Assembly (NCBI RefSeq): GCF_022879595.1
Contig: NZ_CP084265.1
Location: 2,542,001 to 2,606,000 of the forward strand
Length of the DNA stretch: 64,000 nt
Reading direction: 5' to 3'
Origin: Caballeronia sp. Lep1P3
GTDB lineage: Bacteria; Pseudomonadota; Gammaproteobacteria; Burkholderiales; Burkholderiaceae
Positions 28,368 to 36,462 of the stretch are shown here, one piece after another. Numbering within the stretch: the stretch's first letter is position 1; each line of letters begins with the position of its first letter. The translations under genes were made by a program, and so were the position numbers. Under the pieces are notes generated by a model. It saw only the letters and a list, made by a program, of their open reading frames with translations, was not told the DNA's origin and ran no database searches.

Positions 28368-28760
28368 GGAGCGACCTCTGTTCGTAACTGATAGCGAATA
28401 AAAACGCGCGCATCGGGAAGACCGCGCCTCGACGGACGAGGCGGATCTCTTTTGAACGCGATGCGCGCATCTGCGAGCGAGCGGCGCGCGCCGTACTAAA
28501 GCGCCAGCGCCGCGGGAGATTCTGAACAACGATGGTGACGGTGATGAACCGGCGGAAGTGCCGCGGTCTTGACGTGGCGTGGGGTGGTATTATAAATACA
28601 TTCACGAATGAATGTATAAGTCCATCAACGCATAAGTTACGGCTGTAACGAAATGTTCACCGCGTAAAGCTCGACAAAAGCGGTACGCCGTTTCCCTCAA
28701 TTCACGCTTCGCCCCTCGCGCCGCAGTTCCGCTGCCGGCGGCAAGCCGCAGTATCACGAT
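28368..28760. other. Divergent promoter region of the RND operon and its TetR repressor
   Basis: The 393-base region separates the adaptor gene (minus) and the tetR gene (plus). It holds one striking palindrome at 28596-28617 and a TATAAT hexamer on the minus strand at 28589-28594 right beside it. The rest shows no gene. Confidence 0.6.
28596..28617. promoter_or_regulatory. Candidate TetR/AcrR operator of the RND operon
   Basis: A perfect inverted repeat, ATACATTCA (28596-28604) and TGAATGTAT (28609-28617), has a 4-base spacer. The half-site ATACATT is identical to that of the Escherichia coli AcrR operator, as I recall it, although the spacing differs. A minus-strand TATAAT at 28589-28594 abuts it, so repressor binding would block the RND promoter. 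Confidence 0.7.
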
Positions 28761-29405
28761 ATGGTCAGACGAACCAAGGAAGAAGCGCAGGAGACGCGCA
28801 ACCGCATTCTGGACGCCGCCCAGCGCGTCTTTTATGAAAAAGGCGTGTCGCGCACGTCGCTCGCGGACATCGCGCACGCGGCGGGCGTCACGCGCGGCGC
28901 GATCTACTGGCATTTCGCGAACAAAGGCGATCTATTCAACGCCATGTTCGCCCGCAGCCTGCTTCCGCTCGACGAACTCGTCGAGGCCACGCTCGACGGC
29001 AAGGAGCCGGACCCGCTCGCGCACATCCGCGAGATTTTTGTCTGGTGCATGCGCAACATCACCGAGGACGAGCAGCGCCGCCGCGTGTTCGACATTCTGT
29101 TTCTGAAGTGCGAATTCGTCGAAGAGATGGGGCCGGTGCGCGAGCGCCAGCAGAACAACATGCGCGACGGCATGGAACGCATCGCGCGGGCGCTGCGCAA
29201 CGCCATCGACAAGGCGCAGCTTCCCGCCGCGCTCGACGTGCGCCGCGCCACCACGCTGCTCCACGCGCTTTTCACGGGCATCCTGCACGACTCGCTGATG
29301 CTGCCCGACAGCGTCGATCCCGCGAACGACGCCGAAGCGCTCATCGACGCCTGCTTCGACGCGCTGCGCGCGAGCCCCGCGCTGCTCACGACGACGCTCG
29401 ACTGA
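28761..29405 (+). CDS. TetR-family repressor of the RND pump (AcrR/BpeR-like)
   Basis: The 214-residue protein has an N-terminal TetR helix-turn-helix (RTSLADIAHAAGVTRGAIYW, residues about 31-50) and an AcrR-type C-terminal ligand domain. It begins VRRTKEEAQETRNRILDAA, typical of AcrR, TtgR and BpeR. Divergent placement next to the pump operon with an AcrR-like operator between them argues that it represses the pump and is released by pump substrates. It converges on the isochorismatase gene with a 9-base gap. Confidence 0.88.
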   Translation: MVRRTKEEAQETRNRILDAAQRVFYEKGVSRTSLADIAHAAGVTRGAIYWHFANKGDLFNAMFARSLLPLDELVEATLDGKEPDPLAHIREIFVWCMRNITEDEQRRRVFDILFLKCEFVEEMGPVRERQQNNMRDGMERIARALRNAIDKAQLPAALDVRRATTLLHALFTGILHDSLMLPDSVDPANDAEALIDACFDALRASPALLTTTLD

Positions 29406-29414
29406 GGCTTTCCT

Positions 29415-30035
29415 CTACCGCGCGGTCGCACGCGTCCGCTGATTCGACGCGTAGATGTTGTCACGCGCGGGCGGCTCGCCGCTTTCGAGCGCGGCGATCC
29501 ATTCGTCGGTGCGGAGCACGGCCGCGAAGCGCGACTGCATCACAACCGTGAACACGCGATGAATCTCCTCCGCGCTCGCCCGGCCCGCGCGGTTTTCGTA
29601 CGGCACGGCGCCGGTCGCATCGACGAGAAATTCCACCGCGAGGCCCGCGTGCACCGCATGACGCACGGTGGAATCGTCGCAATTGTGGGTCATGTAGCCG
29701 GCAATCACGATCGTGTCGATGTCGTTCGTCTCGAGCCACTGCGCGAGATCGGTGCCTGCGAACGCGCTCGGCAGCGACTTCTCGACGTAATGCGCGCGCG
29801 GGCGCGAAGCCACCGACTCATGCAACTCCGCCATCGCCGAGCCGCGCGCGAAGATCGGCGCGGTGGCCGGCGCGAAGTTCTGCACGACGACGATCGGCAC
29901 GCCGTGCGCGTCGGCGGCATCCATCGCGCGCGAGATGTTCGCGAGCGAGACGTTCACATCGGGATATTCGATCGGCAGATTGCCGGTGACGTACTCGTTC
30001 TGCACGTCGATGACGATCAGGGCGCGGCGCGGCAT
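29415..30035 (-). CDS. Isochorismatase-family cysteine hydrolase
   Basis: The 206-residue protein has the family's catalytic triad: D10 (LIVIDVQNEY), K86 (EKSLPSAF region) and C119 (THNCDDSTV). Members hydrolyse amides such as nicotinamide, or isochorismate, carbamoylsarcosine and related compounds; the C-terminal part here does not let me choose. No signal peptide. Single gene convergent with the tetR gene; the next gene upstream is 60 bases away. Confidence 0.85.
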   Translation of the reverse strand: MPRRALIVIDVQNEYVTGNLPIEYPDVNVSLANISRAMDAADAHGVPIVVVQNFAPATAPIFARGSAMAELHESVASRPRAHYVEKSLPSAFAGTDLAQWLETNDIDTIVIAGYMTHNCDDSTVRHAVHAGLAVEFLVDATGAVPYENRAGRASAEEIHRVFTVVMQSRFAAVLRTDEWIAALESGEPPARDNIYASNQRTRATAR

Positions 30036-30095
30036 GGTCTCGTTCCTTTCGGCGAACTTTGGGGAGGAACGCAGGACTTTAGCGCCGATCGCCGT

Positions 30096-30890
30096 TCAGT
30101 GCAGGCTTCCGCGCTCCGCGAAGAACGCGAGCAGCGCGACGAGCACGAGCATCGCCGCCCACGCCCAGCCGTGCAGCCCGAACGGATGCGGCTCCTGCCG
30201 TTGATCGCGCTGCTGTTGCGCGAACGGATGCGCGCCCAGCCGATGCCTGAGCACGCCGCTCGCGGCGGCGTCGCCGGGCGAGCCGTGGACCGCGCGCGCG
30301 GTCGAAGCCGGACGACGCGAGAATGCCGCCGACATCGCGCCGGGGCGCAGGAAAAGGTGCCGGCGCGCGTCGCGTCGTTCGCGCATCGAGGGCAAGCCGT
30401 GCTTCGCGCGCACGACTTCGCAGAATTCGGCGAAGAAATCGTCGGCGCCTTCGCGCAACGCGTTTTCGATCTGGCGCGGGGGCAAGCCGGCGAGCGGCCC
30501 GGACACCGTCGCCCAGACGGTGTATTCGATCCACGTGGCGTGTCCGCCGTCGTCGGCATTGAGCGCAACCGCGATCTGACCGCGCAGCGAACCGACCCCC
30601 TCGCCGCGGGCCTTGAAACTCAGCGTGCGCGCGTAGGCGGCATCGCTCGCGTGGCCTGGGGCGCCGTCCTCCGCGCCCTGCCGCGTGCGCCCGGCCGGAT
30701 GCGCGCGCACTTCGTAACGCGCCCTCAGCGCGCCGAGCGGCACGACCAGCGTGAGCGCATGTTCGCCGGACGGCGTGCGCGTGAACGATTCGCAATGGTC
30801 GAGACTCGCGCGCAACAGCGCGAGATCGCCGAGCGCGGACTGGACGTGCGCCGGCTCGAGCGGCACGCGCAACGCTTCGGTGACTTCCAT
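30096..30890 (-). CDS. CoxG-like SRPBCC domain protein with C-terminal membrane anchor
   Basis: The 264-residue protein has an N-terminal SRPBCC (CoxG family) domain (residues about 1-160: MEVTEALRVPLEPAHVQSAL, ending FFAEFCEVVRAKHG) and one C-terminal transmembrane helix (GWAWAAMLVLVALLAFFAE) reached through a 70-residue Arg/Gln/His-rich linker. CoxG-like proteins are linked to membrane recruitment of carbon monoxide dehydrogenase-type molybdoenzymes, but no such enzyme is encoded nearby, so the function here is unknown. Convergent or co-directional neighbours give no clue. Confidence 0.75.
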   Translation of the reverse strand: MEVTEALRVPLEPAHVQSALGDLALLRASLDHCESFTRTPSGEHALTLVVPLGALRARYEVRAHPAGRTRQGAEDGAPGHASDAAYARTLSFKARGEGVGSLRGQIAVALNADDGGHATWIEYTVWATVSGPLAGLPPRQIENALREGADDFFAEFCEVVRAKHGLPSMRERRDARRHLFLRPGAMSAAFSRRPASTARAVHGSPGDAAASGVLRHRLGAHPFAQQQRDQRQEPHPFGLHGWAWAAMLVLVALLAFFAERGSLH

Positions 30891-30964
30891 CGGCGTCTCC
30901 GGGACAAGGACCGCATTCGTTCGTTATGGACGCTCGCGCCCGCCGTGTCTGTGCGCCGGCTCGC

Positions 30965-31339
30965 CTAAGAAGTCTCGTCGATGCGATCGACCCGCGTCGG
31001 ATAAAACGCGAGATAGCCCTTGATCTCGATTGCGCCGTCGAGCGGGCTTTCGTAGCTCCACGCCGCGTTCTCGACGGGGCCGTCCTCGGTCAGCAGATGG
31101 TAGTAGGTGGCGTCGCCCTTGTACGGGCAATGCGACGTGTAAATGGAGCGCTCGAGCCGCGCCATGTTCACGTCGGCGCGCGGAAAATAGTGAACGATGT
31201 CGTGACCCGTTTCGCTGAGCGTCAGCGACGCGTGCGTGTCCGCGTACGTGACGCCCTGATGGATCACGCGGCAGCGCCGGGGGCTCGGCGCAATCTCGAT
31301 GCGGTGCGCCTTCTGGCCGTCGTTCAGATCCGTGCTCAT
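30965..31339 (-). CDS. DUF427 domain-containing protein
   Basis: The 124-residue cytoplasmic protein matches the DUF427 fold, with SIYTSHCPYKGDATYYHL (residues about 67-84) and conserved AWSYESP. Function is unknown; members are often near oxidoreductases. The start ATG is at 31339. It stands alone, 74 bases from the CoxG-like gene. Confidence 0.85.
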   Translation of the reverse strand: MSTDLNDGQKAHRIEIAPSPRRCRVIHQGVTYADTHASLTLSETGHDIVHYFPRADVNMARLERSIYTSHCPYKGDATYYHLLTEDGPVENAAWSYESPLDGAIEIKGYLAFYPTRVDRIDETS

Positions 31340-31404
31340 CGTGGTGTCCTCCGCGCATGACCGTCGAGAGAGAGTCGCGAGGCGCGGCGGCGCGCCGCGT
31401 TCAC

Positions 31405-31439
31405 AAAAAAGCCACGAGCCGGCAAGCGACTCGTGGCTT
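31405..31439 (-). terminator. Terminator after the Asn-rich secreted protein gene
   Basis: On the minus strand AAGCCACGAG and CTCGTGGCTT form a 10-bp stem followed by TTTTTT (plus-strand A-run at 31405-31410). It lies 60 bases past the stop at 31499. Confidence 0.82.
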
Positions 31440-31498
31440 CATTATGAGACAAACTTCCGCCGCGAGGGAGAGCGGAATCGAATCGCGGCGCTAGCGCA

Positions 31499-32035
31499 TC
31501 ATTGAATATTCCAGTGGAACGCCGCCTTCGCCTTGCCGGGACCGGCCACGCTGACGGATTGCTTCTTCTCCTGATCCTTGTATTTGGCATAGACGGTGTA
31601 GCTGCCCGGCGGGAGCTTGACAAGCATGTACGGACCCATCGATTCCGTATTCAACACTTCGCCGCTCTGCCCGCCCTTGCCGCCGACGATACGCACCTGC
31701 ACGCCCGACAGATAATCGGCGGTCGGCCCGGTGAAGCGCAGCGACAACGGCCAGTGTGCCTGTTCGCGCAACAATGCGCGCGATTCGTCGAGGCCGACGC
31801 CGCCCGACGTGTACGAAACGTCCCCTTGCTGCTGGATCTGCGGCAGCCCACCGCCGTTGGCGTTGCCCGCGCTGCCCGTGTCGCTCGTGCCGGCGCTCGC
31901 GGCGTTGGCCGCATTGCCCGCGTTACCCGCGTTGCCCGCATTACCCGACTGTTGCGCCCAGGCGCCGCTCGCGAGACCCGCCGACAGCGCCGCCGCCAGC
32001 AGCGTCGCTGCCAGCTTGCCCGTTTTGTTCGTCAT
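31499..32035 (-). CDS. Secreted protein with Asn/Ala/Gly repeats and a carboxypeptidase regulatory-like domain
   Basis: The 178-residue protein has a signal peptide cleaved after AWA (residue 27). Residues about 30-60 are an Asn/Ala/Gly-rich low-complexity repeat, encoded by five 9-bp units at 31902-31946. The rest is a small beta-sandwich like a carboxypeptidase regulatory-like domain (LPPGSYTVYAKYKDQEKKQ), which usually binds or displays rather than catalyses. Located in the periplasm or outside the cell. It lies 162 bases downstream of the DegP-type protease gene on the same strand; function unknown. Confidence 0.7.
   Translation of the reverse strand: MTNKTGKLAATLLAAALSAGLASGAWAQQSGNAGNAGNAGNAANAASAGTSDTGSAGNANGGGLPQIQQQGDVSYTSGGVGLDESRALLREQAHWPLSLRFTGPTADYLSGVQVRIVGGKGGQSGEVLNTESMGPYMLVKLPPGSYTVYAKYKDQEKKQSVSVAGPGKAKAAFHWNIQ
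31902..31946 (-). repeat. Five 9-bp tandem units encoding Gly-Asn-Ala
   Basis: GCGTTGGCC, GCATTGCCC, GCGTTACCC, GCGTTGCCC and GCATTACCC follow one another, encoding Ala/Gly-Asn-Ala units near the mature N-terminus of the secreted protein. The length is likely variable between strains. Confidence 0.75.
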
Positions 32036-32197
32036 CTTGTTGGCTCCTTGATTCGATGTCGCCGTGCGCGAAACGCACGAGCGACCTCACGCCCGATGCG
32101 CGAATCACGCGACGGGGCCCCGGCATGCGACAGAGCATGCTTCGTGCCCGCATCGCGTGTCCGGGGCCACCGGCGGGGTGCCGTGACGCCGCGCGCG

Positions 32198-33700
32198 TCA
32201 GCCGAGATCGACCGGCACGAAGATCTGCGCGTCGTCGCGCTGGATCAGCAGCGCGATGCTGTCGCCGGCATGCGAAACCATCGATTTCAACTGCTGCACG
32301 GTGGTGACCGGCTGGCCGTTGACGGCGAGAATCACGTCGCCCGGCTGAATGCCCGCGCTCGCCGCCGCGCCGTTCGCCTGCTGCACGACGAGTCCGCGGG
32401 AAGCCGCGCCCTGCTGCTTTTCTTCGGGCGTGAGCGGGCGCACCGCGACCCCGAGACGCGTATCCTGCGACGCGCCGCCGTCATCGCCATTCACGTTCGC
32501 GCTCGCGGTCTTTGCATCCTTGAGCGCGCCGATGGTCACGTTCAGTTCCTTCGTGCCCTTGTCGCGCCACACTTGCACCTTCGCCGACGTTCCCGGCGAG
32601 AGGCTCGCCACTTGCGACGGCAGCGACGTCGAGTCCGCCACCGGCACGCCGTTGAGCGCGGTGATGACATCGCCCGGCTGGAGACCGCCCTTCGCGGCCG
32701 GTCCGCCCGGCTCGACGGAACTCACGAGCGCGCCTTGCGGCGAACTCATGCCGAAGGAGTTGGCGAGCGTCTGGTTCATCGCCTGCACGGTCACGCCGAG
32801 ACGGCCGCGATCGACGTGGCCGGTCTTGATGAGCGCGTCCTTGACCTTGATCGCCTCGTTGATCGGGATGGCGAACGAAAGCCCCTGAAAGCCGCCCGTC
32901 TGCGAGTAGATCATCGAATTGATGCCGATGACTTCGCCCTGCAGATTGAAGAGCGGCCCGCCCGAATTCCCCGGATTCACGGGCACGTCGGTCTGGATGA
33001 AAGGCGTGTAGTTCTCGTTGGGCAGCGCACGCGACTTCGCGCTGATGATGCCCGAGGTCACCGTGTTGTCGAAGCCATAAGGCGAGCCGATCGCGACAAC
33101 CCACTGGCCGACCTTGCTGCCGTTGGGATCGCCGATCTTGACCGTCGGCAGATTCTTCGCGTCGATCTTGAGCACGGCGACGTCCGACTGCTTGTCCGCG
33201 CCGATCACCTTCGCGCGATATTCGCGTTTGTCCGTGAGCTTGACGGTGACGATATTCGCGTTGTCGACGACGTGCGCGTTCGTGAGGATGTAGCCGTCGC
33301 TGCTCACGATGAAGCCGGAGCCGAGACCTTCGCTCGGACGATCGGCCGCGCCGCCGTCGCCGCCCATGCCGGGGACGTTGCCGTAGAAGCGCTTGAAGAA
33401 TTGGTAGAACGGATCGTCGGGATCCATCGGCAACTGGTTGGCATTGCCGCGGCGCGCGGACGTCTGCTTCACGACGTGCTTCGCGCTGATATTCACGACC
33501 GCCGGGCCATACGTCTCGACGAGGCCGGAGAAATCGGGCACGCCCGTCTTGGCGGCGGCTTCGGCGGGCATCATCGCGGCCTGGGCCGGCGCGATGACCT
33601 GCGGCGCGGGAACGTTGTTGTGACCGGCGACATAGCCCGCCGACAAGGCCACGGCGACCGCGGCTGCGACGGCGCTGCGGGTGAGGATCTTCGCTTTCAT
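32198..33700 (-). CDS. Do-like periplasmic serine endoprotease (DegP/DegQ/MucD)
   Basis: The 500-residue trypsin-like protease has a signal sequence (residues 1-25) and catalytic triad H143 (NAHVV), D173 (SDVAVLKI) and S246 (GNSGGPL). Two PDZ domains follow (residues about 295-390 and 410-495). It degrades or refolds misfolded envelope proteins. A short disordered segment rich in Gly/Asp precedes the protease core. The start at 33700 is favoured by the GGAG upstream and the Lys-rich signal; the frame continues 12 codons further up. It may be co-transcribed with the secreted protein gene. Confidence 0.92.
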   Translation of the reverse strand: MKAKILTRSAVAAAVAVALSAGYVAGHNNVPAPQVIAPAQAAMMPAEAAAKTGVPDFSGLVETYGPAVVNISAKHVVKQTSARRGNANQLPMDPDDPFYQFFKRFYGNVPGMGGDGGAADRPSEGLGSGFIVSSDGYILTNAHVVDNANIVTVKLTDKREYRAKVIGADKQSDVAVLKIDAKNLPTVKIGDPNGSKVGQWVVAIGSPYGFDNTVTSGIISAKSRALPNENYTPFIQTDVPVNPGNSGGPLFNLQGEVIGINSMIYSQTGGFQGLSFAIPINEAIKVKDALIKTGHVDRGRLGVTVQAMNQTLANSFGMSSPQGALVSSVEPGGPAAKGGLQPGDVITALNGVPVADSTSLPSQVASLSPGTSAKVQVWRDKGTKELNVTIGALKDAKTASANVNGDDGGASQDTRLGVAVRPLTPEEKQQGAASRGLVVQQANGAAASAGIQPGDVILAVNGQPVTTVQQLKSMVSHAGDSIALLIQRDDAQIFVPVDLG

Positions 33701-33791
33701 CGTGTGCTCCTGATTCCTGATAACGGGTGTATTCACGGATGAGCCAAGATTACGAGACGTCGCTTAAACCTTTCTTAAAGCGCACGGCGCA

Positions 33792-33826
33792 TAAAAAAAG
33801 GCGGCTGCCCTTTCGGACAGCCGCCC
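33792..33826 (-). terminator. Intrinsic terminator of the trimeric autotransporter gene
   Basis: On the minus strand GGCGGCTGTCC and GGCAGCCGCC pair across a short loop and are followed by seven Ts (plus-strand A-run from 33793). It lies 32 bases beyond the stop at 33858. Confidence 0.82.
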
Positions 33827-33857
33827 CTGCGTTGTCAGCCGCGGATGCGCCTGGCGC

Positions 33858-35978
33858 TTAGAACTCGTAGCCGACTTGACCGCGCACGCCGGTGTCGCCG
33901 CTCGGCGTGATCGATGCAGCCGCGTTCACGAGCCAGCGATTGTTCTGCGAGCGATACGTGCCGCCGAGACCGATTGCCGTGTAGCCCTTGTAGTTCGCGA
34001 CGCCTGCCGCGACCACCGTCTTGCCCGGCTGGCTCGGCGTGAGGTTCGGCATGGCCATCGCGGAGGCGACGCCCGCGAACGCCTGACGCGCGACCGTGTT
34101 CACGTTGCTCTGCACCGCGTTCAACTGGTTCATGTTGACCGCGTCCGTACCCTTCACGCCGGGCGCGACGTTCGTGAGACGGCGCTCGTTGCCCGCCGAG
34201 CCGATCGACACCGTGTTGTCTTCGTCGGCGACCGAGCCGCTGCCGAGCGCGACCGAATTACTGCCCGACGCGACCGCGCCGTTGCCCATTGCCGTTGCGT
34301 CCTTGCCGCTCGCGATGGCCGGCGTATCCGTCTTGTCCGAGGCGAGGATGCTCGTCGATCCGGCGAAGTTTTGCACGCTTTGCGAGAGGCTGTCGAGCTG
34401 CTGATTGGTCGCGTAGAGCTGCGAACCGTTGACCGCGTCCGTGCTGTCCGCGCTGAGCGCGCCCGCCGCCACGCCCGTCACCGTGCGCACGCCTTGCGTG
34501 CCCGTCATGTCGACGACCGTGCCGTCGTTGTCCTTCGCGACGGTGATGGTGCGCGTCGTTGCGTCCTGACGCACGAGGCCGACGTTGCCGGAGTTGATCG
34601 CGTTGTTGATGTTGCTGATGTCGGTCGTGTTCTTCGAGATATCGGCGGTGTTCTGCGCGACGTTCGTGTTGAGGTTCGCGATATCGGCAGTGTTCTGCGC
34701 GACGCTCGTGCTCAGGTTGGCGACGGTCTGATTCGTGGCGTACAGCTGCGAGCCGTTGACCGCGTCCGTGCTGCTGGCGTTCAGCGCGCCCGCCGACACG
34801 CCCGTCACGGTGCGCGTGCCTTGCGTGCCGGTCATGTCGACGACGGTGCCGTCGGTGTCCTTCGCCACGGTGATGTTGCGCGAGGTCGCGTCTTGCTGAA
34901 CGAGGCCGATCTGTCCGTTGGTGATCGCCGTGTTCAGGTTGGCGATGTTGCCGTTGAGCGTGCCGAGCGCGTTGTCGACGTTCGTGAACGCTGCGCCGAC
35001 GTTCGTGGCCGCGCCGGTGGTGCCGTTGATCGAGTTGGCGTTGGTGAGTGCGAAGCTCGGAGCGGAGATCGTGCCGTCGCTGTTGACCGTCGAGCCGGCG
35101 CCAAGCGCGCTGGCGGTCGAGGAAGCGAGACCATAGAGCTGCGAGCCGTTGACCGCGTCCGTGCTGCTGGCGTTCACCGCGCCCGCCGACACGCCCGTCA
35201 CGGTGCGCGTGCCTTGCGTGCCAGTCATGTCGACGACGGTGCCGTCGGTGTCCTTCGCGACGGTGATATTGCGCGTCGTCGCGTCTTGCTGAACCAGGCC
35301 GATCTGACCGTTGATGATCGCCGTGTTCAGGTTGTTGAAGTCGCCGCCGAGCGTGCCGAGCGCCTTGTCGACGTTCGTGAACGCTGCGCCGACGTTGGTG
35401 GCCGCGCCGGTGGTGCCGTTGATCGCGTTCGCGTTGGTGAGTGCGAAGCTGGGAGCGGAGATGGTGCCGTCCGCATTCAGCGTCGAGCCGGCGCCAAGGG
35501 CGCTCGCAACGCTATTGGCCGTACCCTTCAACTGACCGAAATTCACGGAATCGGTATTGGCGGTGCCAGCGGCGAGATTCGTGACCTTGCCGTTGTTCAT
35601 CTGGATGTTTGCGCCCGACTGTGTGACGGTCAACGCATTGTTGTTCGTATCCGCTCCGTTGATGAACTGGTAGCCGCCGACAGACATGTTCTGGTTGGCG
35701 ATCGCGACCGCGCCAGTTTGCGTGACGACGTTATAGCCCGCCGTATTGCTGCTGCTTGCGCAGTCTTCCATTCCGACGGTAGTGAAGGACTTGCCGGAAA
35801 GATACTGACATTGACCGGGGTCGACCACGCCGAAGTCCATGTCGTTGACGATGAGAGGCGCGGCCGCCGAGGCCGTCATCGGCGCACCAATGCCCACGGC
35901 GCCGACGGCGACGAGAGCGGGAACGACTTTCGAAAAAAACTGCAATTGCAGGGGCGAGCTAAGGAAGACTTTTTTCAT
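33858..35978 (-). CDS. Trimeric autotransporter adhesin (YadA-like)
   Basis: The 706-residue secreted adhesin has a signal peptide of about 38 residues without the extended ESPR form, a head/stalk of beta-prism and coiled-coil segments (many [11 protein letters not shown] neck motifs), and a C-terminal four-strand YadA anchor (from about residue 620, ending [10 protein letters not shown]). A left-handed parallel beta-roll head is suggested by [21 protein letters not shown] (561-581). Residues 158-288 and 289-419 are near-identical repeats, and a third partial copy lies at 465-526. Two Cys (C57, C73) near the N-terminus are unusual for these proteins. It would mediate adhesion or autoagglutination. 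Confidence 0.9.
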   Translation of the reverse strand: MKKVFLSSPLQLQFFSKVVPALVAVGAVGIGAPMTASAAAPLIVNDMDFGVVDPGQCQYLSGKSFTTVGMEDCASSSNTAGYNVVTQTGAVAIANQNMSVGGYQFINGADTNNNALTVTQSGANIQMNNGKVTNLAAGTANTDSVNFGQLKGTANSVASALGAGSTLNADGTISAPSFALTNANAINGTTGAATNVGAAFTNVDKALGTLGGDFNNLNTAIINGQIGLVQQDATTRNITVAKDTDGTVVDMTGTQGTRTVTGVSAGAVNASSTDAVNGSQLYGLASSTASALGAGSTVNSDGTISAPSFALTNANSINGTTGAATNVGAAFTNVDNALGTLNGNIANLNTAITNGQIGLVQQDATSRNITVAKDTDGTVVDMTGTQGTRTVTGVSAGALNASSTDAVNGSQLYATNQTVANLSTSVAQNTADIANLNTNVAQNTADISKNTTDISNINNAINSGNVGLVRQDATTRTITVAKDNDGTVVDMTGTQGVRTVTGVAAGALSADSTDAVNGSQLYATNQQLDSLSQSVQNFAGSTSILASDKTDTPAIASGKDATAMGNGAVASGSNSVALGSGSVADEDNTVSIGSAGNERRLTNVAPGVKGTDAVNMNQLNAVQSNVNTVARQAFAGVASAMAMPNLTPSQPGKTVVAAGVANYKGYTAIGLGGTYRSQNNRWLVNAAASITPSGDTGVRGQVGYEF
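34722..35507 (-). repeat. Two tandem 393-bp coding repeats in the autotransporter
   Basis: Copies at 35115-35507 and 34722-35114 encode 131 residues each with only scattered differences (for example ALNASST versus AVNASST). A third partial copy (62 residues) lies at 34401-34586. Recombination between copies would change stalk length. Confidence 0.85.
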
Positions 35979-36462
35979 GAGAAACCGAAGAACCGAACGA
36001 ACGAATAGATGAAGTCAAGAAACGCTGCCCTGCCGACTAAGCCGGCCAGCCTTCCTGCGAGCTGCGCCGAGGGCCCAATGCAAGGAGGACCGCACGAAGC
36101 GTCCTTTTCCCGGTCGTTGCGACTGGCAACGATCAGCCTTCATCGACGGTCTGCCGTTTAGCCGACAGAACGAGAGAAAAGCTGAATGCGGCAGCGAGGT
36201 GTGAAATTTAGACGCGTCCAACCCGGACTCACATAGGCGCGCTCCGAATAATGCTCGAACGCGTCCATAGACATCCGTCTAAAAATGGGCTTTCATTTGT
36301 AAAAAATGAATGGAATCGGTGAAATGCCGATTCCAGCGCCCGCTGGAGGCATGAGGACGCGTCATTGCCTCGGCCATCGCCGAGAACGCTTTATGCGCGT
36401 GAGATCGTTAGTTTTCCTGCACATTTGCCGCAAGCGTTGCGCCTTCGAATTCGCAATGCCCT
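35979..36462. other. Intergenic region upstream of the autotransporter, with clustered hairpins
   Basis: The 484 bases hold three adjacent perfect inverted repeats at 36268-36335 and AT-rich stretches, but no convincing gene. It should contain the autotransporter promoter and the 3' end of the two-component operon. A 68-codon frame at 36015-36221 (minus) looks like noise. Confidence 0.5.
36268..36335. promoter_or_regulatory. Cluster of three short inverted repeats upstream of the autotransporter gene
   Basis: TAGAC-N4-GTCTA (36268-36281), TTCATTT-N5-AAATGAA (36292-36310) and TGGAATCGG-N7-CCGATTCCA (36311-36335) lie end to end. None has a terminator T-run in the right place. They are candidate operators or mRNA structures controlling the autotransporter, or a transcription end for the histidine kinase. 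Confidence 0.5.

Noticed and set aside
34401..35507. Repeats that could suggest a CRISPR array
   Set aside because: The repeats are long, in frame and encode the autotransporter stalk; there are no short repeat-spacer units or cas genes.
33876..36008. A 710-codon open frame antisense to the autotransporter
   Set aside because: Repeats and composition mirror the real gene on the other strand, with no recognisable protein features.
36015..36221. A 68-codon minus-strand frame upstream of the autotransporter
   Set aside because: No ribosome binding site, no conserved pattern; the region looks like a leader or promoter.
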